Origin: Acd1 sp049973945
GTDB lineage: Archaea > Thermoproteota > Thermoprotei_A > Sulfolobales > Sulfolobaceae
Direction: 5' to 3'
Assembly: GCA_049973945.1 (NCBI GenBank)
Contig: JBMFJH010000017.1
Coordinates: 1 to 35,279 of the forward strand
Length of the DNA: 35,279 bases
Position numbers and translations under genes: made by a program. This document shows positions 15,478-22,790 of the stretch, piece after piece. Under the pieces are notes generated by a model that saw nothing but the letters and a program-made list of their open reading frames with translations, made no database searches and was not told the origin of the DNA. The first letter of the stretch is position 1; every line of letters begins with the position of its first letter.

Positions 15478-15984
15478 TCAGATTTGTAGGCTGAGCATTA
15501 TTAACAAGACTCCAACCAGGGCGGCGAGCCCGTTAACCACGGGGTCGTTGAACCTGAAGTGGGCTACCGCGAACCTCCTCCACCTGCCCCCTTCCCTGAC
15601 GTAAATCCCCCTCTCCGTGAACATGTCGAGGAACATGTGGCTTGGGCCTACTAGGACACCGTAGAGTAAGCCTGTAATTATTAACTCCTCGCCGTGATAC
15701 CGGAAGAGGTATCTGTCGCCGTAATAGAGCAACGAAAGTATCGCTACCGACACGAGCAAGCCCCAGAGGACAGACCTCGGGTAAGTGTGGGTCAAGGGCG
15801 TCCTCCTGGGTATCGTTCTCCCCTCGGCCCACACCATTTCGTGCCCTAGCCTGTCGATTAACGTGTTAGCGACTACGGAAATTACGCCGGCGAGGAGCAA
15901 AGCGTCGTAAAAGCTGTGCAGGAATAGGGTACCGACGGGCGTCAACACGCCGGTGGAGAACACGTAGTGGGTCTTGAGGAGCAT
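15478..15984 (-). CDS. DUF1286-like membrane protein (YdjM/metal-dependent hydrolase-like)
   Basis: About 168 residues with four or five membrane segments. It begins MLLKTHYVFSTGVLTPVGTL; the early His, the 'ANTLIDRLGHE' stretch, 'THTYPRS' and 'GPSHMFLDMFTERGIYV' carry conserved His/Asp residues as in the YdjM/LexA-regulated membrane hydrolase-like superfamily and the Sulfolobales DUF1286 family. Putative metal ligands lie at the membrane face; activity is unproven. I chose ATG 15984 over GTG 15993, because the TATA box GTTTAAACC sits about 29 bases from the ATG but only about 20 from the GTG, and relatives start at 'MxLxTHY'. It forms a two-gene operon with the 67-residue protein. Confidence 0.65.
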   Translation of the reverse strand: MLLKTHYVFSTGVLTPVGTLFLHSFYDALLLAGVISVVANTLIDRLGHEMVWAEGRTIPRRTPLTHTYPRSVLWGLLVSVAILSLLYYGDRYLFRYHGEELIITGLLYGVLVGPSHMFLDMFTERGIYVREGGRWRRFAVAHFRFNDPVVNGLAALVGVLLIMLSLQI

Positions 15985-16008
15985 CCTTCCCACTAATAGC
16001 TTCTCTAG

Positions 16009-16017
16009 GTTTAAACG
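16009..16017 (-). promoter_or_regulatory. TATA box of the DUF1286-like gene
   Basis: The reverse strand of GGTTTAAAC at 16009-16017 lies about 29 bases ahead of ATG 15984. A second box for the divergent MFS gene lies at 16057-16067 (GAATTTAAATC) on the plus strand, so the 113-base spacer carries two opposed promoters. Confidence 0.5.
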
Positions 16018-16097
16018 TTCCAGCCTGAGAATATGGGACTTATTCGCAGGAATGGCGAATTTAAATCGCCCGGTCGACCAGTCAGGACTTCAAGGAA

Positions 16098-17249
16098 TTG
16101 TCATCGGATTCCTCTATACTGAGAAAAATCAAAGTCAACAACTTCGTCACGGCCGTCGCCGGAGGGCTCGTACAGCCCTACTACTCCTTCCTGAGCGTGA
16201 TTAACGGCGTTGGTGGCCCCCTTTTGGGCGTGATAAGCTCCGCCTCGGTAGTCGTGATGGACGTCGTGCCCATGGTGTTCAAGAACGTGAGGAGGCTCGC
16301 CCCGTCCGTTGGCTACCTGATCGCGGCCCTGGGCTGGTTCGCCATCGGGCTCACCTCCGTCACTGTGGCCTCCACGGTGTTCTACCTCGCTTTCCTAGTC
16401 GGCCTCGGGATCGCCAGCTACTCAATTCAGGTGCTCCTGGAGCCGCTGAGCAGGGGCAGGAGGGGGGACGTCCTGGGTTCGGTGACTCAGTACGCCAGGC
16501 TGGGCGGGATCACCGCTACCCTCGTCACGGGGTTCATCGTGGGGAGCAACTACCAGCTGAACAGGTTGTTCGCTGTTATAACAGGAATGCTTTACCTAAT
16601 CTCCGCCATACAGTTCAGAGGAGTTATAGCCCAGGAGACTCAAAGCAGGGCGGAGAGGACGAACGTGAGGCTCGTCGTCGTCAACTCCCTCTTTTACTTC
16701 GTCTGGGCGCTGGCGTGGCCCGTCTTCCCCGTCCTTGAAGTTTACAAGTTCCACATGGACGAGACCAACCTCGCGATAATCTCGACCATCGGCGGCCTGT
16801 CGGGCCTGGTCGGGCAGTACTGGATGAACAAGGTCATCAACCAGAGGCCTGTGGTGGCCCTCTTCCTCGGTAGGGTGGCCCTGGCCGCTTACCCCTTGGC
16901 TTACGCGTTAGCGGACAACGTTTACGAGATATACGTTGCTTACTTGGCCATGGCGGTGACCTCGACGAGCCAGCCGGCCCTGCTCGCGGTGGTCTACAAC
17001 ACCACCCGGGACGTCAGGAGGTCTCTTGCGGGTGTGCTGTTCTGGCAGGGGATAGCCTCGCTCGCGGGGAGCGTTGCTTCAGCGACTCTCCTATACTCCT
17101 TAGCCTCCGCATCGAAAGTTGACGAGCTAGTTGAGGTGGCGACCAGCATGATGATAGTCATTTCCGCCTTAAGGTTCTCGGCGGCGACGCTCTACGTGTT
17201 TTTCGTCAAGGAGGGGTCAAGCCCTCCTAGCCCTCAGAGCGTTAATTAA
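16098..17249 (+). CDS. MFS-type membrane transporter
   Basis: A 383-residue polytopic protein with about 10-12 hydrophobic helices and no soluble domain. The helix pattern, the basic loop between helices ('FKNVRRLAPS', 'LSRGRRGDV') and the half-and-half layout fit the major facilitator superfamily, but the classic GxxxDxxGRR loop is not clear, so subfamily and substrate stay open. The start is TTG; the TATA-like box at 16057-16067 would give a leader of about 10 bases. The last 33 bases overlap the end of the convergent 94-residue gene. Confidence 0.7.
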   Translation: MSSDSSILRKIKVNNFVTAVAGGLVQPYYSFLSVINGVGGPLLGVISSASVVVMDVVPMVFKNVRRLAPSVGYLIAALGWFAIGLTSVTVASTVFYLAFLVGLGIASYSIQVLLEPLSRGRRGDVLGSVTQYARLGGITATLVTGFIVGSNYQLNRLFAVITGMLYLISAIQFRGVIAQETQSRAERTNVRLVVVNSLFYFVWALAWPVFPVLEVYKFHMDETNLAIISTIGGLSGLVGQYWMNKVINQRPVVALFLGRVALAAYPLAYALADNVYEIYVAYLAMAVTSTSQPALLAVVYNTTRDVRRSLAGVLFWQGIASLAGSVASATLLYSLASASKVDELVEVATSMMIVISALRFSAATLYVFFVKEGSSPPSPQSVN

Positions 17250-17501
17250 GGAAATTATCAAGAAGAGGGCGACCAACGCCCCTCCGACTACCATGCCGGT
17301 CTGGACGAGCGTCGGGTTACCGCCGCCGATAACGATTGGTATCGGGCCTATCATGATGATCGCGACGCCGCCAGCCTGTACTTGAGGGGAGCTGACGGAG
17401 GTCGTCGGAGGGCTTTGGAAGGTTTGACCCAGGAACGACAGCGCCATTAAGGCCATGCCTAGAAAGGTAAGGACTATTCCAGCGATTATCGCCTTGTTCA
17501 C
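17217..17501 (-). CDS. TIGR00304/DUF131 membrane protein
   Basis: A 94-residue protein with two membrane segments (about 5-27 and 67-88). The central segment AGGVAIIMIGPIPIVIGG is the mark of the archaeal DUF131 (TIGR00304) family; function unknown. It starts at GTG with a TATA box CGTTTAAATC about 26 bases ahead on the reverse strand (17523-17532), so it has its own promoter. Its 3' end overlaps that of the MFS gene by 33 bases, tail to tail. Confidence 0.75.
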   Translation of the reverse strand: MNKAIIAGIVLTFLGMALMALSFLGQTFQSPPTTSVSSPQVQAGGVAIIMIGPIPIVIGGGNPTLVQTGMVVGGALVALFLIISLINALRARRA

Positions 17502-17522
17502 AGGATATCTTTCGCCGGTCAG

Positions 17523-17532
17523 GATTTAAACG
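17523..17532 (-). promoter_or_regulatory. TATA box of the DUF131 gene
   Basis: CGTTTAAATC on the reverse strand, centred 26 bases before GTG 17501, typical leaderless spacing. Confidence 0.55.
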
Positions 17533-17610
17533 TGCTCAGGGCTGAAGAGCCTCATCACCGCTCTAGAGCCTAGGAAGTCATCACGGCGTAATTGTACTCT
17601 CAGCGGCGAG

Positions 17611-18258
17611 TTAAAAGTTCCTCAAGAGGGACTTGATGAGGGCGGAGTACCGCAGGGTGCTGGGGCTAGCGGAGTAAGCTACCCTAGAGAATGCCGCAAA
17701 GTCGTTGACGCCGTCTACGTAGTACTCCCTGGAGCCGTCCTCCCTTATAACCACTTTGAGCTCCGTCCCTTCGTCCCCAACGCCGAGCGTCGAGATCAGC
17801 CTCCTAGCCGACACGGGCCCCGGCATGTCCTTCCTGAACTCCCTGCCCGCGTCTATCGTGAGCTCCTTGATCTTTATGTCCAAGAATGCCCTCGGGTCTA
17901 CCCTTACATCTCTCGCGACGGAGTCGTAGACGTCCCTCATCACCCTCAGGTCGACGCCGAAGAACCTCTCCACCTCCTCCACGCCCTGACTGTACTCTAT
18001 AGCCCTCGTTTCCAACACCTCCTTGAGCTCCCTCACGGCTTCTTCGCCCTTGACGACCCTGAAGTTCCTCATGTCCATGAGCTTGTCGCCGTGAAAGGAG
18101 AACCTCCTCTCCCCGTCGAAGTACTGTAGGTAGACCCCCCTCTCGTCGGAGGAGTAAACGATCACTACAGGCGCGTAGTTGAACTCGAATCCCAAGCGAC
18201 GCGGGTTGACCTCTAGCTTGAACGAAGCTTCCTCCAACGGACTGCTATTAAGAAGCAA
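17611..18258 (-). CDS. Unrecognised soluble protein (215 residues)
   Basis: I do not recognise this protein. It has no signal or membrane segment, alternating beta strands in the first 80 residues ('APVVIVYSSDERGVYLQYFD'), a charged helical middle (about 75-150) and a C-terminal part with 'ELKVVIREDGSREYYVDGVN' and the tail 'YSALIKSLLRNF'. It starts at TTG; GGTTTAAC on the reverse strand (18277-18284) is centred about 22 bases upstream. It follows the 162/194-residue gene pair in the same direction after 38 bases but has its own promoter. Codon use is like the neighbours, so recent transfer is not indicated. Confidence 0.65.
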   Translation of the reverse strand: MLLNSSPLEEASFKLEVNPRRLGFEFNYAPVVIVYSSDERGVYLQYFDGERRFSFHGDKLMDMRNFRVVKGEEAVRELKEVLETRAIEYSQGVEEVERFFGVDLRVMRDVYDSVARDVRVDPRAFLDIKIKELTIDAGREFRKDMPGPVSARRLISTLGVGDEGTELKVVIREDGSREYYVDGVNDFAAFSRVAYSASPSTLRYSALIKSLLRNF

Positions 18259-18276
18259 GTATTTGAAAATTAGTTA

Positions 18277-18284
18277 GTTAAACC
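18277..18284 (-). promoter_or_regulatory. TATA box of the 215-residue gene
   Basis: GGTTTAAC on the reverse strand, centred about 22 bases before TTG 18258. Confidence 0.4.
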
Positions 18285-18296
18285 CACAATTCATAC

Positions 18297-18785
18297 TTAT
18301 ACAACCAGCCGCTCCAGCTCTTCCAGCACTTTCCTCGTCTCGCCGTGAAGGACTTCCGCTATCACGTATTTGCCCATTTGGACGAAGTAGCCCACGGAGT
18401 CCTTGAGGGCCCCTTGCCTCTCGCCCTCGCAGTCGGGACAGTAGGCGACGACCACAAACGACCCCTCGGTTCCGTAGGCTTTGGCGATCAGCTTCTCCCC
18501 CTTCATTTCCCTGCCCGCCAGGGCGATGGCCTGCCCCCTCCTCGAGAGCTCGTAGAGGGCCAGCTTCACTAGGTCTGCCTGATCCACGTTGTACTTCCTC
18601 AAGGCTGTGGGGAGGGCGTGAGCTTCCTTAATGGACGCCTTTGCCAGGGAGAGCCTGTCCTTTATGTCCGTGACTTCCTCCCTCAGGAAGCTCCTGCAGT
18701 CCTTGAGCTCTTCCTCCCCCTCCTCTACTCCTGCGAGGACTTTCAGCAGGGACTCCGTTATCCTCTCGCAGGGCAAGCTCATCAC
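18297..18785 (-). CDS. Unrecognised protein with helical N-terminus and CPDC motif (162 residues)
   Basis: Not recognised. The N-terminal half is rich in Glu/Lys/Leu and probably forms long helices or a coiled coil (about 8-60). The middle ('VDQADLVKLALYELSRRGQA') could be a helix-turn-helix-like element. Then comes a beta part 'GSFVVVAYCPDCEGERQGAL' with a CxxC pair that could hold half a zinc site or a redox pair; a third cysteine is C6 and a fourth C30. The start codon pair GTG-ATG overlaps the upstream gene's stop (GTGATGA), so it is translated together with the 194-residue protein. Confidence 0.6.
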   Translation of the reverse strand: MMSLPCERITESLLKVLAGVEEGEEELKDCRSFLREEVTDIKDRLSLAKASIKEAHALPTALRKYNVDQADLVKLALYELSRRGQAIALAGREMKGEKLIAKAYGTEGSFVVVAYCPDCEGERQGALKDSVGYFVQMGKYVIAEVLHGETRKVLEELERLVV

Positions 18786-19366
18786 CTCACGTAAACGAAA
18801 CCGAGGCTTTTCCCGACTAAGAAGCTCACTAGCCCGTAGCTGTTCGGGAACCTCACGGCCTCTAGGTTCCTGAACGCCCTCTCTGCCTTCTCGTAGAGCC
18901 CCTTCCCGGTGGACGATCCCCTGACCTCCACGAAGACGGGCTTCCTGCCCCTGAACACCGTTTCCAGCTCCCCTATGGCCTCCTGGGGCACGAAGAGATC
19001 CGTTAACGCTCCTGTGTACTTTACCGGCCTCGTAGGGACTACTGAGAACAAGTCGACCCCAAATAAGTCTTTCAGCGCAGCTATCGTTACGGCCTCGCTG
19101 ACGGTCGAGGTCACGTCACCGCTGACGTACCTGTACCTCGGCTGGTCGAAGAACAGCGAGACGTTCTCCAGGACTCCGAAGACGTTCTTGGAAACCAAGA
19201 GGCCTGCGAACAATATTGACCCGCTGGTGACCTCGATTTCTCTCGGCGTCGAGGAGAACAGCTCGTCCACAACCAAAGCGGACAGCTCGTAGAATTGATC
19301 GTACTCGTCCTGGGAGTGCGGGAAGATGTTGCCGTCTACCGTGAGCTCGTGTAGCTTGAGTTTCAT
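18782..19366 (-). CDS. Unrecognised protein, possible PD-(D/E)XK nuclease-like fold (194 residues)
   Basis: No clear family. The C-terminal half has a layout reminiscent of restriction-endonuclease-like folds: a helix with Ser-Glu ('TSTVSEAVTIAALKDLFGVD'), then 'GALTDLFV' with an Asp, and about 20 residues later the strand 'PVFVEVRGSSTGKG', where the classical E-x-K would read E-x-R. The end 'FPNSYGLVSFLVGKSLGFVYV' would be the last strands. The Lys-to-Arg change means activity is uncertain. First gene of a two-gene operon with its own TATA box (19392-19400, reverse TAATTTATC) about 30 bases ahead of the ATG. The fold is inference. Confidence 0.6.
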   Translation of the reverse strand: MKLKLHELTVDGNIFPHSQDEYDQFYELSALVVDELFSSTPREIEVTSGSILFAGLLVSKNVFGVLENVSLFFDQPRYRYVSGDVTSTVSEAVTIAALKDLFGVDLFSVVPTRPVKYTGALTDLFVPQEAIGELETVFRGRKPVFVEVRGSSTGKGLYEKAERAFRNLEAVRFPNSYGLVSFLVGKSLGFVYVR

Positions 19367-19391
19367 GATTTTAGGAAAAACTCGCTTGGGA

Positions 19392-19400
19392 GATAAATTA
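19392..19400 (-). promoter_or_regulatory. TATA box of the 194/162-residue operon
   Basis: TAATTTATC on the reverse strand, centred about 30 bases before ATG 19366. Confidence 0.5.
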
Positions 19401-19450
19401 CGGTTCTAGAGGTTGTGCGGTTAATACCGAGGAGAAGAGATGTCGAAATA

Positions 19451-20449
19451 TTACGGCTTGACCAGCACCTTTCCAACTTTATTACCGCTCTTCAACAGTT
19501 CGTAGCCCTCGTTGATCTGCTCCAGGCTGACGGTCGCCGCAATTACCGGTTCAATCTTGGTGCTCAGCTTCAGCGTCTCCACGGCGTCCCTCTTGGTGGC
19601 TGAGGCGTGAGCGACAATTTTGATGTCCTTGAGAATGACGTACCCCAGCCTGAGCTGGTAGGCCTGGCTAGGGTCGACGTTGCCTATCTGCAACAGCCTG
19701 CCTCCCATCCACAGAGACCTCAGGCTCTCCTCAATGGTCGGGGTTCCCACGGTGTCTATCACCAGCGTGACGTCGCCGATCTTCTTCGCCTCCTCCGAGA
19801 ACTTCCTCCCTACGATCACGTAATCGGCGTACTTCTTCACTATCGGGGCCTTTGACTCGGAAGTCGTCACTCCTATGACCTTCGCCCCCAAAGCCTTAGC
19901 TACTTGGATCGCGTGGATCCCGACTCCCCCGCTCGCTCCGGTGACTAGGACGTATTCGCCGGGCCTTATCCCTCCGGCCCTCCTTATACCTCTGTAAATC
20001 ATGCCCGTCACGCAGGGCACTAGGACAGCGGCCTCGTCGCTGACCTCCTTGGGGACTTTAACTAGGCTAGCCACCTTGACCCTGGCCTTTTCGGCGAAAA
20101 AGCCGTCCAGCTCCTCAGAGTACCCCTGCCTCGAGTGACAGTACGCTTCCTCCCCTGAGACGCAGTACTCGCAGGTGCCGTCAGGAGCGTAGAGCAACGA
20201 TATGACCCTTTCTCCGGGCTCGAAGCCAGTCACACCCTCGCCGACCTCCTCCACAGTGCCAACAACTTCGTGACCTAAAATAACGGGGTACTTCATCCTC
20301 GGGTAGTAGCCCTGAAGCTGCAACAAGTCCCTGTAGCACAGGGCCGCCCTGTTAACCCTTATCACTACTTCGCCTTTGCCCGGCTTGGGGTCTGGGACTT
20401 CAGTGACAATCAAGGGCTGTTTTGGCCCGGGGACTACAGCTGCCTTCAC
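19451..20449 (-). CDS. Acryloyl-CoA reductase (NADPH), zinc-type MDR family
   Basis: This 332-residue enzyme belongs to the medium-chain dehydrogenase/reductase family and strongly resembles the Sulfurisphaera tokodaii and Metallosphaera sedula acryloyl-CoA reductases (as recalled). It reduces acryloyl-CoA to propionyl-CoA in the 3-hydroxypropionate/4-hydroxybutyrate CO2-fixation cycle. Recognisable parts are 'RAALCYRDLLQLQGYYPRMK' (C38), 'PVILGHEVVGTVEEVG' (H60-E61), the cysteines of DGTCEYCVSGEEAYC (C93, C96, C104), and the NADPH motif VTGASGGVGIHAIQVAKALG (about 169-188). The start is GTG with a TATA box about 28 bases ahead. It stands alone as a transcription unit; the cycle's other genes are not in the window. 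Confidence 0.88.
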   Translation of the reverse strand: MKAAVVPGPKQPLIVTEVPDPKPGKGEVVIRVNRAALCYRDLLQLQGYYPRMKYPVILGHEVVGTVEEVGEGVTGFEPGERVISLLYAPDGTCEYCVSGEEAYCHSRQGYSEELDGFFAEKARVKVASLVKVPKEVSDEAAVLVPCVTGMIYRGIRRAGGIRPGEYVLVTGASGGVGIHAIQVAKALGAKVIGVTTSESKAPIVKKYADYVIVGRKFSEEAKKIGDVTLVIDTVGTPTIEESLRSLWMGGRLLQIGNVDPSQAYQLRLGYVILKDIKIVAHASATKRDAVETLKLSTKIEPVIAATVSLEQINEGYELLKSGNKVGKVLVKP

Positions 20450-20453
20450 GGGC

Positions 20454-20481
20454 GTTTAAAGCTGTTTAAAAGATTTTAAAC
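20454..20481. promoter_or_regulatory. Interleaved divergent promoter (acryloyl-CoA reductase / 144-residue gene)
   Basis: Only 35 bases separate the two GTG starts (20449 reverse, 20485 forward). GTTTAAAG (20454-20461) lies 24-31 bases before the forward GTG; TTTTAAAC (20474-20481, reverse GTTTAAAA) lies 25-32 bases before the reverse GTG. A third box-like GTTTAAAAG lies between them (20464-20472). Each TATA box therefore sits next to the other gene's start, so the two genes probably compete for TBP/TFB binding. Confidence 0.6.
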
Positions 20482-20484
20482 AAT

Positions 20485-20919
20485 GTGCAACTCCTCGCGA
20501 GGCCGCCGAGGATAAAAGTACTCGAGGCCTTAGGGGCGATAGCCGACGGCAGGGTTAAGAAGGTCTCAGACACCGAGTTCGAAGTAGTCTCTTCAGAGGG
20601 CGACAGGACGTACAAGGTCACCGTCAAGGGCTCGGAGGTCGACAGCACAGACAACGGCACCGTTTACAGGGGGTACGTGGGTTACCCCATAATCGCCGCC
20701 CTAATGCTCGAGGGGAGGCTACCCCTTGACCGAAGGATAGCTGAGGCCCTGAAGGGCATAGACTGGAGGAAGTTGAACGAGGAGATGAAGGCCTACTGGA
20801 AGGTGGAGAAGGTAGTCTTCAGGATCGCGGAGGAGCGTGGCGTTAAAAGGGAAGAGATCGAGAGGTTCGCGGAGGATGTCCTCAAGAGACTTGACGCGCT
20901 ACGTCTGTACAGGAGATGA
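20485..20919 (+). CDS. Unrecognised soluble protein (144 residues), divergent from acryloyl-CoA reductase
   Basis: Not recognised. It begins MQLLARPPRIKVLEALGAIA, followed by a beta-meander ('VKKVSDTEFEVVSSEGDRTY' and 'KVTVKGSEV') and 'GTVYRGYVGYPIIAALMLEG', then charged helices to the end ('GVKREEIERFAEDVLKRLDA'). No membrane segment, no metal site. The N-terminal 'RIKVLEALGAIADGRV' could hint at a small nucleic-acid-binding domain, but that is speculation. The start is GTG, leaderless by TATA spacing. It ends 26 bases ahead of the amidase gene. Confidence 0.65.
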   Translation: MQLLARPPRIKVLEALGAIADGRVKKVSDTEFEVVSSEGDRTYKVTVKGSEVDSTDNGTVYRGYVGYPIIAALMLEGRLPLDRRIAEALKGIDWRKLNEEMKAYWKVEKVVFRIAEERGVKREEIERFAEDVLKRLDALRLYRR

Positions 20920-20945
20920 ACCCCCGCTCTTCTGCGTGAACGAAG

Positions 20946-22145
20946 ATGAGCTTAGAGAGCTTGAACGAGAAGTACAGGGCGTTCATAACCCTAACCGAGA
21001 TTAAAGGTAAGAGCTCGGGGAGGCTGACGGGTCTAAGGTTCGCTATAAAGGACGTGATCTTCGTCAAGGGAGTAAGGACTACGGCGGGGAGCAAGGTACT
21101 GGCGGACTTCGTCCCTGCTAAGAGCGCTGAAGTGGTCGAGAGGATCTTGAGCGAGGGGGGCACGATTGTAGGGAAGGCGAACACCCACGAGTTCGCGATT
21201 GGCGCCACCGGAACATCTACTGCCTACGGCATTCCCAGGAACCCCGTAGACCCGGAGAGGATAACAGGGGGTAGCAGTTCCGGCTCGGCCCTGGCCGTGG
21301 CTTTGGGGATGGCTGACGTAGGCATAGGAACAGACACCGGAGGCTCCGTCAGGATACCTGCGTCCCTGTGTGGCGTGATAGGCTTCAAGCCGACTTACGG
21401 GCTGATTTCGACGAAGGGCGTCATCCCGTTCAGCTGGTCGCTGGACACCGTGGGCATACTCGCCAGAGAGGTGGATCTGATAAGAGAAGTGTTTGACGTA
21501 GTCGCGTCTAAGCCCGCAAAAAATAGGGCGATAGAGAGGCCTAGGTTCGGCGTCTTTAGGCTTGAGGACGACGAGGGCTCTAAGGGGGTTAGGAAAGCCG
21601 TCGATGTGATATCCGACTACTTCGACGTGACTGAGGTGAAGCTCCCAGTCCTGAACGAGAAGGGCAACTGGGCCAGAAGGGTCATCGCCTCCGTAGAAGG
21701 GGCGACGTTCCACAAGCCCTTGTACAAGGAGTTCAAGGACCTCTATTTCCCCGACGTGAGGAAGGCGATAGAGTACGGTATGAGCCTTAGCGGGACGGAT
21801 TACGTCGAGGCGATGAGAATTAGGAAACAAGCTATGAGGGAGTTCGTCAAGGCCATGAAGGAAGTGGACTTCCTCCTTACTCCCGCGACGAAGATAGTCG
21901 CCCCGCTAATCAAGGACGTCGTCGGTAGGGAGCAGGAGTACAGGGAAGTGTTGATTAGCAACACTGAGCTCTTCAACCTCCTCGGGAACCCCAGCATATC
22001 CCTCCCGCTAGGCGAATACGGGGGTTTGCCAGTGGGACTCATGATCAGCGGGAGGCATTACGAGGACGTAGCACTGTTGGCCTGGAGTAAAGAAATAATA
22101 AGCCTGGTTCAGAGGGGCTTTAAGCATGATGAACGAAGGGATTGA
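20946..22145 (+). CDS. Amidase signature family enzyme
   Basis: A 399-residue Ser-cisSer-Lys amidase. The catalytic Lys is in RFAIKDVI (about K35), the Gly/Ser-rich block ITGGSSSGSALAVALG holds the cis-Ser (about S111), and GTDTGGSVRIPASLCG holds the nucleophile (about S134), followed by 'GVIGFKPTYGLIS'. These enzymes hydrolyse C-N bonds of amides. It is about 80 residues shorter than GatA and has no gatB or gatC beside it, so it is more likely a general amidase than the tRNA amidotransferase subunit. The 3' end overlaps the proteasome gene by 20 bases in another frame. Confidence 0.85.
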   Translation: MSLESLNEKYRAFITLTEIKGKSSGRLTGLRFAIKDVIFVKGVRTTAGSKVLADFVPAKSAEVVERILSEGGTIVGKANTHEFAIGATGTSTAYGIPRNPVDPERITGGSSSGSALAVALGMADVGIGTDTGGSVRIPASLCGVIGFKPTYGLISTKGVIPFSWSLDTVGILAREVDLIREVFDVVASKPAKNRAIERPRFGVFRLEDDEGSKGVRKAVDVISDYFDVTEVKLPVLNEKGNWARRVIASVEGATFHKPLYKEFKDLYFPDVRKAIEYGMSLSGTDYVEAMRIRKQAMREFVKAMKEVDFLLTPATKIVAPLIKDVVGREQEYREVLISNTELFNLLGNPSISLPLGEYGGLPVGLMISGRHYEDVALLAWSKEIISLVQRGFKHDERRD

Positions 22146-22758
22146 AGGCCTGAAGGTCAGGACGGGGACGACGACGGTAGGGATCAGGACTAAGGACGCC
22201 GTTATCCTCGCCGCCGACAGGAGGGCCAGCGCGGGGTTCTACGTGGCTCACAAGTTCGTGAGGAAGGTGGTTTACATTACGGACACGATCGCAATGACCA
22301 CTGCTGGGAGCGTGGCCGACCTCCAGTTCCTCTACCAACTGACAAAGGAGGTCTATCACTACAACAAAATAACGAACAGGCCGACGACGATTAAGGCGTT
22401 GGCGAGCTATTTGGGGCTTTTGCTTTCGGTCAACAAGTACTTCCCGTACGAGGTGCAAATCTTGATGGGAGGCTACGACGAAAAAGGCCCCGCGCTTTAC
22501 TACTTGGACCTCTACGGCTCCGTAACGGAGGAGAGCAAGTACATTGCTACGGGCTCCGGCTCGCCCAACGCAATTGGAGTCCTGGCAGACGGTTATAGGG
22601 AGGACATGGCGGCTGATGAGGCAGTAGACCTAGCAAAGAGGGCGGTATTCTCCTCAATCAAGTGGGACTCCTTCACAGGGACGAGCGTCATAGTCGCAAA
22701 AATAACTCCCAAGGGCCACGAGGAGTACGAGTTCAAGCCGCCGAGGAGGAGTTACTAA
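22126..22758 (+). CDS. psmB: Proteasome beta subunit
   Basis: A 20S proteasome beta subunit of 210 residues. After a 14-residue propeptide ending in RTG, self-cleavage would expose the catalytic threonine in TTTVGIRTKDAVILAADRRA. The companion residues are also present: the Asp of AADRR (D17 of the mature chain) and the Lys of VAHKF (K33). Thus it is predicted to be an active, processed subunit; Sulfolobales usually have a second beta paralogue and one alpha, not seen here. Its start lies within the amidase frame, and AAATAATA at 22093-22100, about 29 bases ahead of the ATG, may be its own TATA box inside the amidase gene. Confidence 0.93.
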   Translation: MMNEGIEGLKVRTGTTTVGIRTKDAVILAADRRASAGFYVAHKFVRKVVYITDTIAMTTAGSVADLQFLYQLTKEVYHYNKITNRPTTIKALASYLGLLLSVNKYFPYEVQILMGGYDEKGPALYYLDLYGSVTEESKYIATGSGSPNAIGVLADGYREDMAADEAVDLAKRAVFSSIKWDSFTGTSVIVAKITPKGHEEYEFKPPRRSY

Positions 22759-22761
22759 AGC

Positions 22762-22771
22762 TAATAATTTT
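22762..22771 (+). promoter_or_regulatory. TATA box of the PEBP gene
   Basis: TAATAATTTT centred about 25 bases before ATG 22791. Confidence 0.5.
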
Positions 22772-22790
22772 CGAAGTTTGATGTATTGTT

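Noticed and set aside
20946..22145. GatA subunit of tRNA amidotransferase
   Set aside because: The protein is about 80 residues too short and no gatB or gatC is nearby; only the general amidase signature is supported.
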